A model generated the notes under the pieces. The model did not search any database, was not told where the DNA came from, and saw only the letters and a program-made list of their open reading frames with translations. The position numbers and the translations under genes were made by a program. 17,045 nt of DNA, from contig DNIF01000284.1 of NCBI GenBank assembly GCA_003485715.1, forward strand, positions 1-17,045, read 5' to 3'. Below are positions 1-7,333 of this stretch, piece after piece. This DNA is from Gammaproteobacteria bacterium (GTDB lineage: Bacteria > Pseudomonadota > Gammaproteobacteria > UBA7966). Numbering within the stretch: the stretch's first letter is position 1; the number at the start of each line of letters is the position of its first letter.

Positions 1-111
1 GTGTCGGACGATGAGCGGCCGACCACCGACAGCAAGCAGGGGTTTCGGCACCCGGTCGGTGAGCGGTCGCATGCGCTCACCGCGACCGGCGGCGAGGATG
101 AAGGCCTTCAC
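1..111 (-). CDS. murU: MurU, N-acetylmuramate 1-phosphate uridylyltransferase (partial, N-terminus only)
   Basis: Only the first 37 codons are inside the window; the gene runs off the left edge. Reading the minus strand from a GTG at 111-109 gives a peptide beginning KAFILAAGRGERMRPLTD and continuing to KPLLAVGGRPLI. This is the nucleotide-binding signature of sugar-nucleotide pyrophosphorylases (LAAGxGxRMxPLT, then KPLL). The start codon overlaps the amgK stop by four bases (GTGA), so the two are translationally coupled. In Pseudomonas, MurU converts the MurNAc 1-phosphate made by AmgK into UDP-MurNAc, a peptidoglycan-recycling shortcut that bypasses the fosfomycin-sensitive step. The assignment rests on the signature plus the neighbour. 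From 37 residues alone a related glucose-1-phosphate-type nucleotidyltransferase cannot be excluded. Confidence 0.8.
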   Translation of the reverse strand, partial: MKAFILAAGRGERMRPLTDRVPKPLLAVGGRPLIVRH

Positions 112-1142
112 ACGGGTTGGGGCGCGGCGCTGGTGCGCCAGGCCGGAAGTACCTCTTCACCGATGAATCCGGCGAAATCCGCGAGTTCTGGGCAGGTGGC
201 GCAAACCCGTTCCAGATAGGCCAGCACGCGCGGGATGTCGGCCAGGTAGCGGGCCTTACCGTCGCGGTGGTAGAGGCGGCAGAAGATCCCCGCAGCCTTG
301 AGGTGCCGTTGCACGCCCATGAGGTCGAACCATTCCAGCCACACCGCCTCGCTTGGGGTGGGCACGGCCCCAGCGGCCACGAGTCGGCCGCGGTAGTCGA
401 GCGCCAACCGCCGCACATAGGCCTCCGGCCAGGCGACGTAGCAGTCACGCAGCAGCGAGGCGAGGTCGTAGGTGATGGGCCCGCGCAGCGCGTCCTGGAA
501 GTCGAGCACGCCCGGTTCGCCATCCGGCCCGGCGGGCGGGGTCAGGTTGCGCGAATGGTAGTCACGATGGACGTACACCTGTGGTTGCGCGAGCGCGTTG
601 CCGATGAGGCGGCTGCACACTCGTACCCAGAGCGCCCGGCGCGCCGGCGAGAGGGGCATGCCGAGGTGCCGTTCCAGCAACCAGTGCGGGAAGAGGTCGA
701 TCTCGGCCTGCAGCCGTTGGTGATCATATTCGGGGAGGTCCCGTGCCTCGGCGTGCAGTTGCATTCGCAGCAGCGTACGCAGTGCCGCGTCGTAGAGCTG
801 ATCGTTGTCGCCGGTGGCGAGCACCGGTAGATAGACGAGCTCGCCGAAGTCCTCCATGAGCACGTAACCCTGCTGCTCGTCCACGGCATCCACCCGTGGC
901 ACCCGGACCCCGGCACTGGCCAGACGACCGGAGTGTTCGAGCCAGGGGGCAAGTGGTTCGAGCTCGGGTGGGGCATCGAGGAGCACACGAGGACCGACCT
1001 CGCTGTCGACGCGGAAGTAGCGTCGGAAGCTGGCGTCATCCGAGGCCGGTCGCAGGTGGCGAGCCGAAGGCAAGACGACGGCACACCACGCGGCGAGGGC
1101 GCGGGTACGGGCGTCGGAAGTCGTCTCGAGAGGAGTGTTCAC
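108..1142 (-). CDS. amgK: AmgK, anomeric N-acetylmuramate/N-acetylglucosamine kinase (aminoglycoside phosphotransferase fold)
   Basis: This is a 344-residue kinase of the APH/choline kinase fold. It shows a catalytic loop HRDYHSRNL at residues 192-200 (catalytic Asp194) and a metal-binding GVLDFQDA at 211-218 (Asp214). The N-terminal SDDASFRRYFRV (about 34-45) is typical of the AmgK family. AmgK phosphorylates MurNAc or GlcNAc at the anomeric position in the cytoplasm, and the partner MurU follows with a 4-base overlap. I chose the GTG at 1142-1140 because homology begins just after it. The open frame continues upstream to 1424 but reads antisense through kdsD, so that extension is not real. 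No Shine-Dalgarno is visible before the GTG. The gene is divergent from kdsD with 109 bp between starts. The substrate is inferred from family and context. Confidence 0.85.
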   Translation of the reverse strand: MNTPLETTSDARTRALAAWCAVVLPSARHLRPASDDASFRRYFRVDSEVGPRVLLDAPPELEPLAPWLEHSGRLASAGVRVPRVDAVDEQQGYVLMEDFGELVYLPVLATGDNDQLYDAALRTLLRMQLHAEARDLPEYDHQRLQAEIDLFPHWLLERHLGMPLSPARRALWVRVCSRLIGNALAQPQVYVHRDYHSRNLTPPAGPDGEPGVLDFQDALRGPITYDLASLLRDCYVAWPEAYVRRLALDYRGRLVAAGAVPTPSEAVWLEWFDLMGVQRHLKAAGIFCRLYHRDGKARYLADIPRVLAYLERVCATCPELADFAGFIGEEVLPAWRTSAAPQPV

Positions 1143-1150
1143 CGGCGCGC

Positions 1151-1184
1151 AGTATGCACGGAGCCCGGGCGCGCCGGCATCCGC
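1151..1184 (-). promoter_or_regulatory. Possible sigma-70 promoter for amgK-murU
   Basis: On the minus strand a CATACT (1156-1151) lies 8 bases before the amgK GTG. An 18-base spacer separates it from a poor -35 candidate, ATGCCG. If it is used, transcription would start within a few bases of the start codon and the mRNA would be nearly leaderless, which fits the lack of a ribosome-binding site. Only the -10 resembles consensus, so this is tentative. Confidence 0.25.
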
Positions 1185-1210
1185 TCGGGACGGTGGTGGG
1201 GCAGCGGCGA

Positions 1211-1240
1211 TTGCCGGGCGGGGCCCGAAGCGACCACAAT
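1211..1240 (+). promoter_or_regulatory. Possible sigma-70 promoter for the kdsD-lpt operon
   Basis: TTGCCG (1211-1216) and CACAAT (1235-1240) are separated by 18 bases and lie 11 bases before the kdsD ATG. The predicted start of transcription falls at about 1247, giving a very short or absent leader. This agrees with the absence of a purine-rich ribosome-binding site. The elements are imperfect and the call depends partly on position. Confidence 0.3.
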
Positions 1241-1251
1241 CCGGTTTGCTG

Positions 1252-2244
1252 ATGAACCCTCGAGCCCGCAGCCAAGACGGCGTACTGGAACTGGCCCGCG
1301 CTGTCATTCGCACCGAGGCGGCCGCCGCCGCGGCGCTCGAGGCGCGGATCAGTGCGGATTTTCTGCGCGCGATCCACCTCATTCTCGCCTGTCGCGGGCG
1401 GGTGGTCGTGCTCGGAATGGGCAAATCCGGTCACGTGGGGGGCAAGCTCGCGGCCACCCTGGCCAGCACGGGTACACCGGCCTTCTTCGTCCATCCGGGC
1501 GAGGCCAGTCATGGGGACCTCGGCATGCTCACGGCCGCAGACGTCGCCCTCGCCCTCTCGAACTCAGGCGAGACCGGCGAAGTCCTGCTGCTGTTGCCGC
1601 TGGTCAAGCGGCTCGGTATTCCGCTCATCGCGCTCACCGGGCGCCCGGACTCCACCCTGGCGCGTGCTGCCGACGTCAATCTCGACGTGTCCGTCGATCG
1701 CGAGGCCTGTCCACTCGGGCTTGCGCCAACCGCGAGCACTACGGCGGCGCTGGTGATGGGAGATGCCCTTGCGGTCGCCCTGCTCGATGCGCGCGGCTTC
1801 TCGGCGGACGACTTCGCCCGCTCGCATCCTGGTGGGACGCTTGGTCGGCGTCTGCTTCTGCGCGTGGGGGACATCGCGCACCGCGGCGCTGAATGCCCGC
1901 GCGTGCGGGCCGGTCAATCGCTTGTGGAGGGACTGCTCGAGATGACGCAGAAGGGCCTCGGCATGACCGTGGTCGTCGCCGAGAATGACCCCCGGCAGGT
2001 GCTTGGGGTCTTCACTGATGGCGATCTGCGCCGGGTGATCGATCGTGGTCAGGATGTGCGCGTGCTCACGATGCGGGACGTGCTCACGCCCGGTGGCCGC
2101 AGCGTCGGCACCGACGCCCTGGCCGCCGAGGCGCTGAATCAAATGCAGGAGTGGCGGGTCAATGCCCTGCTGGTCCTGGACGAGTCTGGGCAACTGGAGG
2201 GTGTACTCAGCATGCACGATTTGCTGCGGGCAGGTGTGGTATGA
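1252..2244 (+). CDS. kdsD: KdsD, D-arabinose 5-phosphate isomerase
   Basis: The protein is 330 residues, close to the E. coli enzyme (328). It interconverts ribulose 5-phosphate and arabinose 5-phosphate, the first step to Kdo for the LPS inner core. A SIS sugar-isomerase domain spans about residues 40-175, with the glycine-rich GMGKSGH at 55-61, HPGEASHGDLG at 81-91 (His88) and SNSGET at 103-108. SHPGGTLGRR at 191-200 supplies the conserved His192. Two CBS motifs follow at about 205-265 and 272-328. An in-frame GTG lies upstream at 1135, but homology starts at the ATG at 1252, which gives the family length. The stop overlaps the kdsC ATG (ATGA), placing it first in an operon for LPS precursor synthesis and export. 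Confidence 0.96.
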   Translation: MNPRARSQDGVLELARAVIRTEAAAAAALEARISADFLRAIHLILACRGRVVVLGMGKSGHVGGKLAATLASTGTPAFFVHPGEASHGDLGMLTAADVALALSNSGETGEVLLLLPLVKRLGIPLIALTGRPDSTLARAADVNLDVSVDREACPLGLAPTASTTAALVMGDALAVALLDARGFSADDFARSHPGGTLGRRLLLRVGDIAHRGAECPRVRAGQSLVEGLLEMTQKGLGMTVVVAENDPRQVLGVFTDGDLRRVIDRGQDVRVLTMRDVLTPGGRSVGTDALAAEALNQMQEWRVNALLVLDESGQLEGVLSMHDLLRAGVV

Positions 2245-2831
2245 GCGGGGTGATGGATGTCCACGAGCGGCTGCTGGATACGCTGGCCGCCGCCGCGCCG
2301 CCCGACATCTTTCCGCGCGCGGCCGCCGTGCGCATGTTTCTCTTCGACGTCGACGGCACGCTCACCGACGGGCGGCTCTTCCTCGGCGACAACGGCGCCG
2401 AGTTCAAGTGTTTCGACGCCCGCGACGGCCAGGGCGTGGTCATGCTGATGGCGGCCGGTATCGAGGTCGGCATCATCACGGGTCGGCGCTCTCAGGTGGT
2501 GGCCGAGCGCATGAGCGCCCTCGGCATCCGGCACATCTATCAGGGCCAGAGCGACAAGCGCGAGGCGCTCGCGCGCATCCGTGCGGCCACGGGCTTGCCG
2601 GATGCAGCCTTCGCCTACATGGGTGACGACCTCCCTGATGCGCCGGTGCTCGCCCGGGTCGGGCTTGCACTCACTCCGGCGGACGCGCATCCGCAGGTCC
2701 AGCGCCTCGCCCACTGGGTCATACCCCATGGTGGCGGGGCCGGTGCCGCGCGCGCCGCGGCTGAACTGGTGCTGGCCGCCCAAGGGCTTCTGGCCGCCCA
2801 GCATGCGCGCTTCGGCCTGGGTCAGGACTGA
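2241..2831 (+). CDS. kdsC: KdsC, 3-deoxy-D-manno-octulosonate 8-phosphate phosphatase
   Basis: This is a 196-residue HAD-superfamily phosphatase of the small, cap-less type that acts as a tetramer. It removes phosphate from Kdo 8-phosphate to give Kdo. Motif I is FDVDGTLTDG with Asp36 (nucleophile) and Asp38. Motif II is the Thr of IITGRRS (Thr80). Motif III is Lys106 in QSDK. Motif IV is GDDLPD with Asp129, Asp130 and Asp133. The ATG at 2241 overlaps the kdsD stop by four bases; the GTG at 2151 would run 90 bases into kdsD and is not needed. The HAD core is preceded by about 30 residues, as in other gammaproteobacterial KdsC proteins. The pairing with kdsD removes doubt about the substrate. 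Confidence 0.95.
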   Translation: MSGVMDVHERLLDTLAAAAPPDIFPRAAAVRMFLFDVDGTLTDGRLFLGDNGAEFKCFDARDGQGVVMLMAAGIEVGIITGRRSQVVAERMSALGIRHIYQGQSDKREALARIRAATGLPDAAFAYMGDDLPDAPVLARVGLALTPADAHPQVQRLAHWVIPHGGGAGAARAAAELVLAAQGLLAAQHARFGLGQD

Positions 2832-2843
2832 GCAGGGGCACGG

Positions 2844-3452
2844 GTGCAGCGGCAACAGGCCTACATCGCGGTCGCCTTGCTGGGGCTCGTCGTGCTCTCG
2901 ACCTGGTGGTCCTCGGAACTCGACGAGTCAGAACGGCAGGCCATCGTGCGTCCAGGAGAGCCCGACTACACCATCACGTCCTTCGAGCGCACGCGCACGG
3001 GCCCCGACGGGGAACTGGCCGAGCGGCTGGATTCCCCGCTGCTCGTCCACTATTCGGACGGTGGCGGTGCCGATCTGGTGCGGCCCAGGATGCGTTTCTA
3101 CACTGCCGGTCAAACGGACTGGCAGATCGTGGCCGAGCGTGCCTGGGTGGACGCGGCGCAGGATGTCATCCTGCTCTACGGCGAGGTCGAGGGCTGGCGC
3201 GAGGGCCCGGATGGTGCGCGCGAGACGGAGTTCATCACCCGCGACCTGCGCGCCTTGCGCAGTGCCCGTTATGCCGAGACGGATGCCAGCGGGGTCCTGC
3301 GCAAGGGCGCGACCAGTAGCTTCGGCGTCGGCCTCGAGATCGATCTGGCCAACGACCGCTTGAGGCTGTTGTCCAACGTGCGAAGCCTGCACCGCCCCCG
3401 GGCGTCGGCCCCTGCCCCGGCCAGTCCCCAAACGAGATCCTCGCCCAAGTGA
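2844..3452 (+). CDS. lptC: LptC, LPS export system inner-membrane bitopic protein
   Basis: The protein has 202 residues with one N-terminal membrane segment at about residues 6-22 (AYIAVALLGLVVLSTWW) and a periplasmic beta-jellyroll domain. LptC takes LPS from the LptB2FG transporter and passes it to LptA. The GTG start is 12 bases after the kdsC stop and has an AGGGG ribosome-binding site (2834-2838) at 5-base spacing. The sequence diverges, as is usual in this family, and identification rests on topology and the kdsC-lptC-lptA-lptB order. A basic, proline- and serine-rich tail (about 183-202) extends past the jellyroll. The stop overlaps the lptA start. Confidence 0.9.
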   Translation: MQRQQAYIAVALLGLVVLSTWWSSELDESERQAIVRPGEPDYTITSFERTRTGPDGELAERLDSPLLVHYSDGGGADLVRPRMRFYTAGQTDWQIVAERAWVDAAQDVILLYGEVEGWREGPDGARETEFITRDLRALRSARYAETDASGVLRKGATSSFGVGLEIDLANDRLRLLSNVRSLHRPRASAPAPASPQTRSSPK

Positions 3453-4105
3453 AGCGCTCGCGCCTCGAGAACTACCCTCGGTCCCGCCCGGTCGTGGCCG
3501 GCCTGCTGCTCGCGCTGGTCGGGATCTGCCTGCCGCTTTCGACCACTGCCCTCACCTCCGACCACGACCAGCCCATCGAAGTGGAGGCCGACTTCGCCGA
3601 GTTCGACGAGCGCGCCGGTACTGCCGTTTACAAGGGCAACGTGGTCGCCGTGCAGGGCAGTATCCGGGTGACGGGCGACGTGATGACGGTGCGATTCACC
3701 GAGGCGCGCGAGATGAAGGAGATCCTGGTGGATGGTGCCCCGGCCACCTTCCGCCAGCTCCCGGAGGGCAAGCAGGAGTACGTCGAGGGAGAGGGTCTGC
3801 GCGTCGAGTACTTCCTGCTCGAAAACCTCGTCTACCTCAAGCGCAAGGCGAAGCTCAAGGAGGAGGGCAAGCTGCTCACCGGCGACGAGATCATCTACGA
3901 TACGGCGCGCAACGTCGTCACGGCCCGCAAGGCCCCGGAGGGCAAGGCCGCTGGCAAGGTGGCAGACCCGGCAGCACCACGACAGCGCGTGCGGGTGGTA
4001 CTGCCGCCGCGGCGCGAGCCTGCGGCCGGGGCCGAGGTCGAGCGCGAGGCTGACAAGCCCGCCGCCCGCCCCACCCCACCTGCGGACGGGAAGACCAGGC
4101 CCTGA
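3449..4105 (+). CDS. lptA: LptA, periplasmic LPS-binding bridge protein
   Basis: This 218-residue protein has a cleavable signal peptide (positive start, hydrophobic core about residues 14-31, likely cleavage after STTA at 34). The OstA/LptA beta-jellyroll domain is at about 43-160, including PIEVEADFAEFDERAGTAVYKGNV and a GDEIIYDTARNVVTA repeat near its end. LptA oligomers form the periplasmic bridge carrying LPS from LptC to LptD. The GTG start overlaps the lptC stop (GTGA). After residue 160 there is an Ala/Pro/Lys/Arg-rich tail of about 58 residues. It looks disordered and makes this LptA longer than the 185-residue E. coli protein. Confidence 0.93.
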   Translation: MKRSRLENYPRSRPVVAGLLLALVGICLPLSTTALTSDHDQPIEVEADFAEFDERAGTAVYKGNVVAVQGSIRVTGDVMTVRFTEAREMKEILVDGAPATFRQLPEGKQEYVEGEGLRVEYFLLENLVYLKRKAKLKEEGKLLTGDEIIYDTARNVVTARKAPEGKAAGKVADPAAPRQRVRVVLPPRREPAAGAEVEREADKPAARPTPPADGKTRP

Positions 4106-4131
4106 GCGCATTCTTCGAGGGCGCGGGAGCA

Positions 4132-4854
4132 CTGCGGCTTACGGCCCAGCATCTTGCGAAGAGCTACCGCGGCCGCCGGGTGGTACGTGACGTATCGCTG
4201 GAGATTGGCCCGGGTGAGGTGGTCGGCCTGCTCGGCCCGAACGGGGCCGGCAAGACCACCAGTTTCTACATGATCGTCGGTCTGGTGCCTCCGGATCAGG
4301 GGCATATCCGCTTGGGTCAACAGGACCTCTCCGGTCTGCCCATGGACGCCCGCGCTCGCCTTGGGCTTGGCTACCTGCCCCAGGAGGCCTCGATCTTCCG
4401 CCGACTGACCACTGCCCAGAATCTGGAGGCAGTGCTCGAGCTCGTGCCCAACCTCACGGCGCGTGAACGTCTGCGCCGTCGCGAGGCATTGCTTAATGAG
4501 TTTCACGTGACGCACGTCCGGGACACGCTGGGCGCGAGTCTCTCGGGCGGCGAGCGCCGGCGCGTCGAAATCGCCCGCTCGCTGGCCCTGGGCCCCCGCT
4601 TCATGCTGCTCGATGAGCCCTTCGCGGGCGTCGATCCCATCTCGGTGGTAGACATCCAGCGCATCGTGGCGCATCTGAAGAACGCCGGAATCGGAGTGCT
4701 CATCACCGACCACAATGTCCGCGAGACACTCGGCATCTGCGACCGTGCCTACATCGTCAATGAGGGGGTCATCATTGCGCAGGGCGAGCCGGAGCAGGTG
4801 CTCGAAGACGAGCGGGTACGACAGGTCTATCTCGGGGCCGACTTCCGCCTCTGA
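4132..4854 (+). CDS. lptB: LptB, LPS export ABC transporter ATP-binding subunit
   Basis: From a proposed CTG start the protein is 240 residues, against 241 in E. coli. It shows Walker A GPNGAGKT (35-42), Q-loop YLPQEASIFR (Gln84), signature LSGGERRR (137-144), Walker B MLLDEP (158-163) and H-loop ITDHNVRET (His194), and ends with the LptB-typical YLGADFRL. LptB powers LPS extraction from the inner membrane with LptF and LptG. The start is unusual. The first ATG, GTG or TTG in this frame is a GTG at 4180, which would delete 16 conserved residues (LTAQHLAKSYRGRRV) including Tyr12 of the adenine-stacking A-loop. A CTG at 4132, with GAGG at 4117-4120 upstream, gives the family N-terminus. A CTG at 4102 overlapping the lptA stop is the alternative. 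Confidence 0.93.
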   Translation: MRLTAQHLAKSYRGRRVVRDVSLEIGPGEVVGLLGPNGAGKTTSFYMIVGLVPPDQGHIRLGQQDLSGLPMDARARLGLGYLPQEASIFRRLTTAQNLEAVLELVPNLTARERLRRREALLNEFHVTHVRDTLGASLSGGERRRVEIARSLALGPRFMLLDEPFAGVDPISVVDIQRIVAHLKNAGIGVLITDHNVRETLGICDRAYIVNEGVIIAQGEPEQVLEDERVRQVYLGADFRL

Positions 4855-4898
4855 GATAAGCAGCGGGCCCGCGAGATTATCCCCGCGCAATCACAACC

Positions 4899-4974
4899 GT
4901 CGTCCCCGCGAAGGCGGGACCCAGTGTCGGTGCCACCCAGGGAATGGATTCCCGCCTGCGCGGGAATGACGAGG
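4899..4974. repeat. REP/MITE-like imperfect inverted repeat
   Basis: Two arms, about 4899-4924 and 4945-4973, are near reverse complements of each other. Each contains its own small palindrome: CCCGCGAAGGCGGG near 4905-4918 and CCCGCCTGCGCGGG at 4951-4964. The arm pattern (CGTCATTCCCGCG, then GGCGGGAATCCAG) is a dispersed intergenic repeat seen in many proteobacterial genomes. It lies in the spacer between lptB and rpoN and could fold at the mRNA 3' end. I see only this copy in the window, so its repeat status rests on recognition. Confidence 0.6.
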
Positions 4975-5009
4975 GGCGCGCGGAGGGCGATGCGCCGTCA
5001 TCCTCGCCG

Positions 5010-5027
5010 GAATGCCGCTCCGCATTC
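5010..5027. other. Short hairpin in the lptB-rpoN spacer
   Basis: GAATGC (5010-5015) and GCATTC (5022-5027) form a perfect 6-bp stem with a 6-base loop. There is no T-run, so it is not a classical terminator. The preceding CGTCAT may be a decayed further arm of the repeat at 4899-4974. Apart from the repeat and this stem I see nothing definite in the 4855-5206 spacer, which should also hold the rpoN promoter. Confidence 0.3.
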
Positions 5028-5206
5028 GGGGCTGCCTCCTGCCACCAATGCACTGTAGCGCGTTAGCTTTTTGCCGCTAAGCGAAAGTCGTGCCAGCGGC
5101 GCATGCTGCGCGCGGTTGAAACGCGTCAATCGGCTACACTCGCTTCAGCTTGTCGCTACTGTCCTGGCCAGATGGGTCAACCCGTTCAACGAACGCCCCG
5201 AGAACC

Positions 5207-6814
5207 ATGAAACAGTCACTGCAACTGCGCATCGGCCAGAGCCTCACGATGACGCCCCAACTGCAGCAGGCCATCCGCCTGTTGCAGCTTTCCTCCCTGG
5301 AGTTGCAGCTCGAGGTCCAGCAGGCACTCGACTCGAACATGATGCTCGAGCGGGCCGATGACCCGGATGACGTGCGCGGAGAGGATCTCGCGGAGCGAGG
5401 CGCGGATGCCACGGCCGAATCGTCCTCGGATCTGGCAGATGGGGGTGGCGGCGCTGAGGCCCAGTACCAGGGACAGGTCACACCTGAAGAGTCGTACGGT
5501 GCGGCCCCTTCGGCTGAAGCGATGCTCGGTGAGACGGCGACAGCCGGGTCTGGAGACGTGCATCCGGGAGACGCGGAGGCCGTCGAGGCCGGGGTCACCG
5601 TCGACATCCCTGCGGAGCTGCCGGTGGATACGGCCTGGGAGGACCTCTACGACGCCGCTGGGCCAGCGGGTTCGGCTCCACCCGGGGAGGACGGCGATTT
5701 CGAGACTCAGCGGAGTGCGGAGCCCGGCTTGCTCGATCACCTCCGTTGGCAACTGAACTGCGTGCCGCTGTCGGCGCGTGATCAGGCCATCGCCGAGGCC
5801 ATCGTCGACGGCATCGACGCCGACGGTTACCTCCAGCAGACACTCGAGGATATCCAGCAGGCAGTTGCCCGTGGGTTGGGTGCAGCGGTCGGGATGGACG
5901 AAGTGGAGGTGATGCTGAAGCTCGTGCAGAGCCTCGATCCACTCGGGGTCGGCGCGCGATCCCTGAGCGAGTGTCTGCTCCTGCAACTCGTCGATCGCCC
6001 GCCTGACACCCCGTGGCGCGGCGAAGCCATGCAGTTGGTGCGCGACTGGCTGCCGCAACTTGCGGCCCGGGATTTCAACCTGTTGATGCGTCGTCTGAAG
6101 CTCACGCGCGAGCAACTGCAAAATGTGGTCTCACTCATCCAGTCGCTCAATCCGCGGCCTGGTGGCCACCTGTCGCCGCCGGAAGTGGAGTACGTGGTTG
6201 CCGACGTATTCGTTCGCAAGCAGCGCGACCGGTGGGTGGTGGAACTCAATCCCGAGGCCATGCCCAACCTGCGCATCAATCGGCACTACGCATCCATGGT
6301 GCGACGTGCCGACAACAGCAGCGACAACAATTCCCTGCGTAACCACCTGCAGGAGGCGCGCTGGTTCATCAAGAGTTTGCAAAGCCGCAGCGAGACCCTG
6401 CTCAGGGTGGCTTCGGCCATCGTCGAGCGTCAGCGAGACTTTCTCGAACACGGCGAAGAGGGCATGAAACCCCTCGTCCTGCACGACATTGCCGAAGTCC
6501 TTGGGCTACATGAGTCAACCATCTCGCGCGTGACGACACGCAAGTACATGCATACGCCGCGCGGTATCTTCGAACTGAAATATTTCTTCTCGAGTCACGT
6601 CAGCACCGCTGAGGGTGGGGAGGCCTCCTCAACCGCCATCCGCGCGCATATCCGCAAACTCATCTCCGCGGAGGATGGACGCAAGCCGCTCAGCGACAGT
6701 CAGCTCGTCGAGTTGCTCGACAAACAAGGTTACAAGGTAGCGCGGCGGACTGTTGCCAAATACCGCGAGGCCATGAACATCCCGCCCTCCAACGAGCGCA
6801 AGAGACTCTCATGA
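5207..6814 (+). CDS. rpoN: RpoN, RNA polymerase sigma-54 factor
   Basis: The protein is 535 residues, longer than E. coli RpoN (477). Region I is at residues 1-50 (MKQSLQLRIGQSLTMTPQL, LLQLSSLEL), the part contacted by AAA+ activators. Region II at about 51-170 is acidic, Gly/Ala-rich and expanded. The core-binding domain follows at about 175-400. The DNA-binding helix-turn-helix HESTISRVTTRKYMHTPRG is at 435-453 and the RpoN box ARRTVAKYRE at 512-521, which reads the -24 element. An in-frame TTG lies at 5150, but the family N-terminus begins at the ATG at 5207. Position after lptB is conserved. It is the only sigma factor in the window. Confidence 0.97.
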   Translation: MKQSLQLRIGQSLTMTPQLQQAIRLLQLSSLELQLEVQQALDSNMMLERADDPDDVRGEDLAERGADATAESSSDLADGGGGAEAQYQGQVTPEESYGAAPSAEAMLGETATAGSGDVHPGDAEAVEAGVTVDIPAELPVDTAWEDLYDAAGPAGSAPPGEDGDFETQRSAEPGLLDHLRWQLNCVPLSARDQAIAEAIVDGIDADGYLQQTLEDIQQAVARGLGAAVGMDEVEVMLKLVQSLDPLGVGARSLSECLLLQLVDRPPDTPWRGEAMQLVRDWLPQLAARDFNLLMRRLKLTREQLQNVVSLIQSLNPRPGGHLSPPEVEYVVADVFVRKQRDRWVVELNPEAMPNLRINRHYASMVRRADNSSDNNSLRNHLQEARWFIKSLQSRSETLLRVASAIVERQRDFLEHGEEGMKPLVLHDIAEVLGLHESTISRVTTRKYMHTPRGIFELKYFFSSHVSTAEGGEASSTAIRAHIRKLISAEDGRKPLSDSQLVELLDKQGYKVARRTVAKYREAMNIPPSNERKRLS

Positions 6815-6856
6815 GCGGCTGCTCCGGGGGCTTGCAGTAAACGGCCTGCGGGCAAA

Positions 6857-6875
6857 TCATCGACTCATTCGATGA
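6857..6875. other. Short stem-loop between rpoN and hpf
   Basis: TCATCGA (6857-6863) pairs with TCGATGA (6869-6875) around a 5-base loop, giving a 7-bp stem. No T-run follows, so termination is not indicated. It lies in the 175-base leader between rpoN and hpf and might be an operator or mRNA structure. The function is unknown. Confidence 0.3.
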
Positions 6876-6989
6876 AGGTCCGTGGGCCGACGGTGCCTGC
6901 CTCACATGGGGCGCACAAAGGGGGGTGACTGACCGGACAAGGGTCGCCTCGTTCAGAGCCGTCCATGGCGGCGGCAACAGGAGATTGTC

Positions 6990-7316
6990 ATGCAAGTGAA
7001 TCTGACCGGACACCACGTGGACATCACCGATGCCCTTCGGGACTACGTAAACGCCAAATTCGAGCGCATTGTCCGGCATTTCGATCACATGACCAACGTT
7101 CGGGTCGTTCTCTCGGTCGAGAAACAGCGGAAGAAGGCCGAGGCGACCATCCACATCACAGGCGCCGACATCCATGCGGATCAGGAGTCCGAAGATATGT
7201 ATGCGGCGATTGATCTCCTGGTCGACAAGCTCGATCGGCAGGTCTGTCGAGTGAAGGAGCGACGCTCCGATCACCACCGTTCCGAAGGTGGGCTGAAGGC
7301 CCACGTCGATCAGTAG
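6990..7316 (+). CDS. hpf: HPF, short-form ribosome hibernation promoting factor
   Basis: This 108-residue protein begins MQVNLTGHHVDITDALRDYV and has the compact S30AE/HPF fold. It binds the decoding centre of the 30S subunit and promotes inactive 100S dimers in slow-growing cells. It lacks the C-terminal dimerisation domain of long HPF. Conserved features include VRVVLSVEKQRKKAEATIHITGADIHA (about 37-63) and the helix with DMYAAIDLLVDKLDRQV. The ATG is preceded by a good AGGAG (6979-6983) at 6-base spacing. It follows rpoN as in E. coli and most gammaproteobacteria. The 175-base gap to rpoN could include a separate promoter. Confidence 0.95.
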   Translation: MQVNLTGHHVDITDALRDYVNAKFERIVRHFDHMTNVRVVLSVEKQRKKAEATIHITGADIHADQESEDMYAAIDLLVDKLDRQVCRVKERRSDHHRSEGGLKAHVDQ

Positions 7317-7333
7317 AGGGTCGCTTGCGGCTC

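Noticed and set aside
1142..1424. N-terminal extension of amgK to 1424
   Set aside because: It is antisense to the SIS domain of kdsD and has no kinase homology; the family N-terminus begins at the GTG at 1142.
4180..4854. LptB start at the GTG at 4180
   Set aside because: It removes 16 residues that match the conserved LptB N-terminus, including the A-loop tyrosine.
5116..5140. TTGAAA and TACACT upstream of rpoN as a promoter
   Set aside because: The spacer is only 13 bases, too short for sigma-70.
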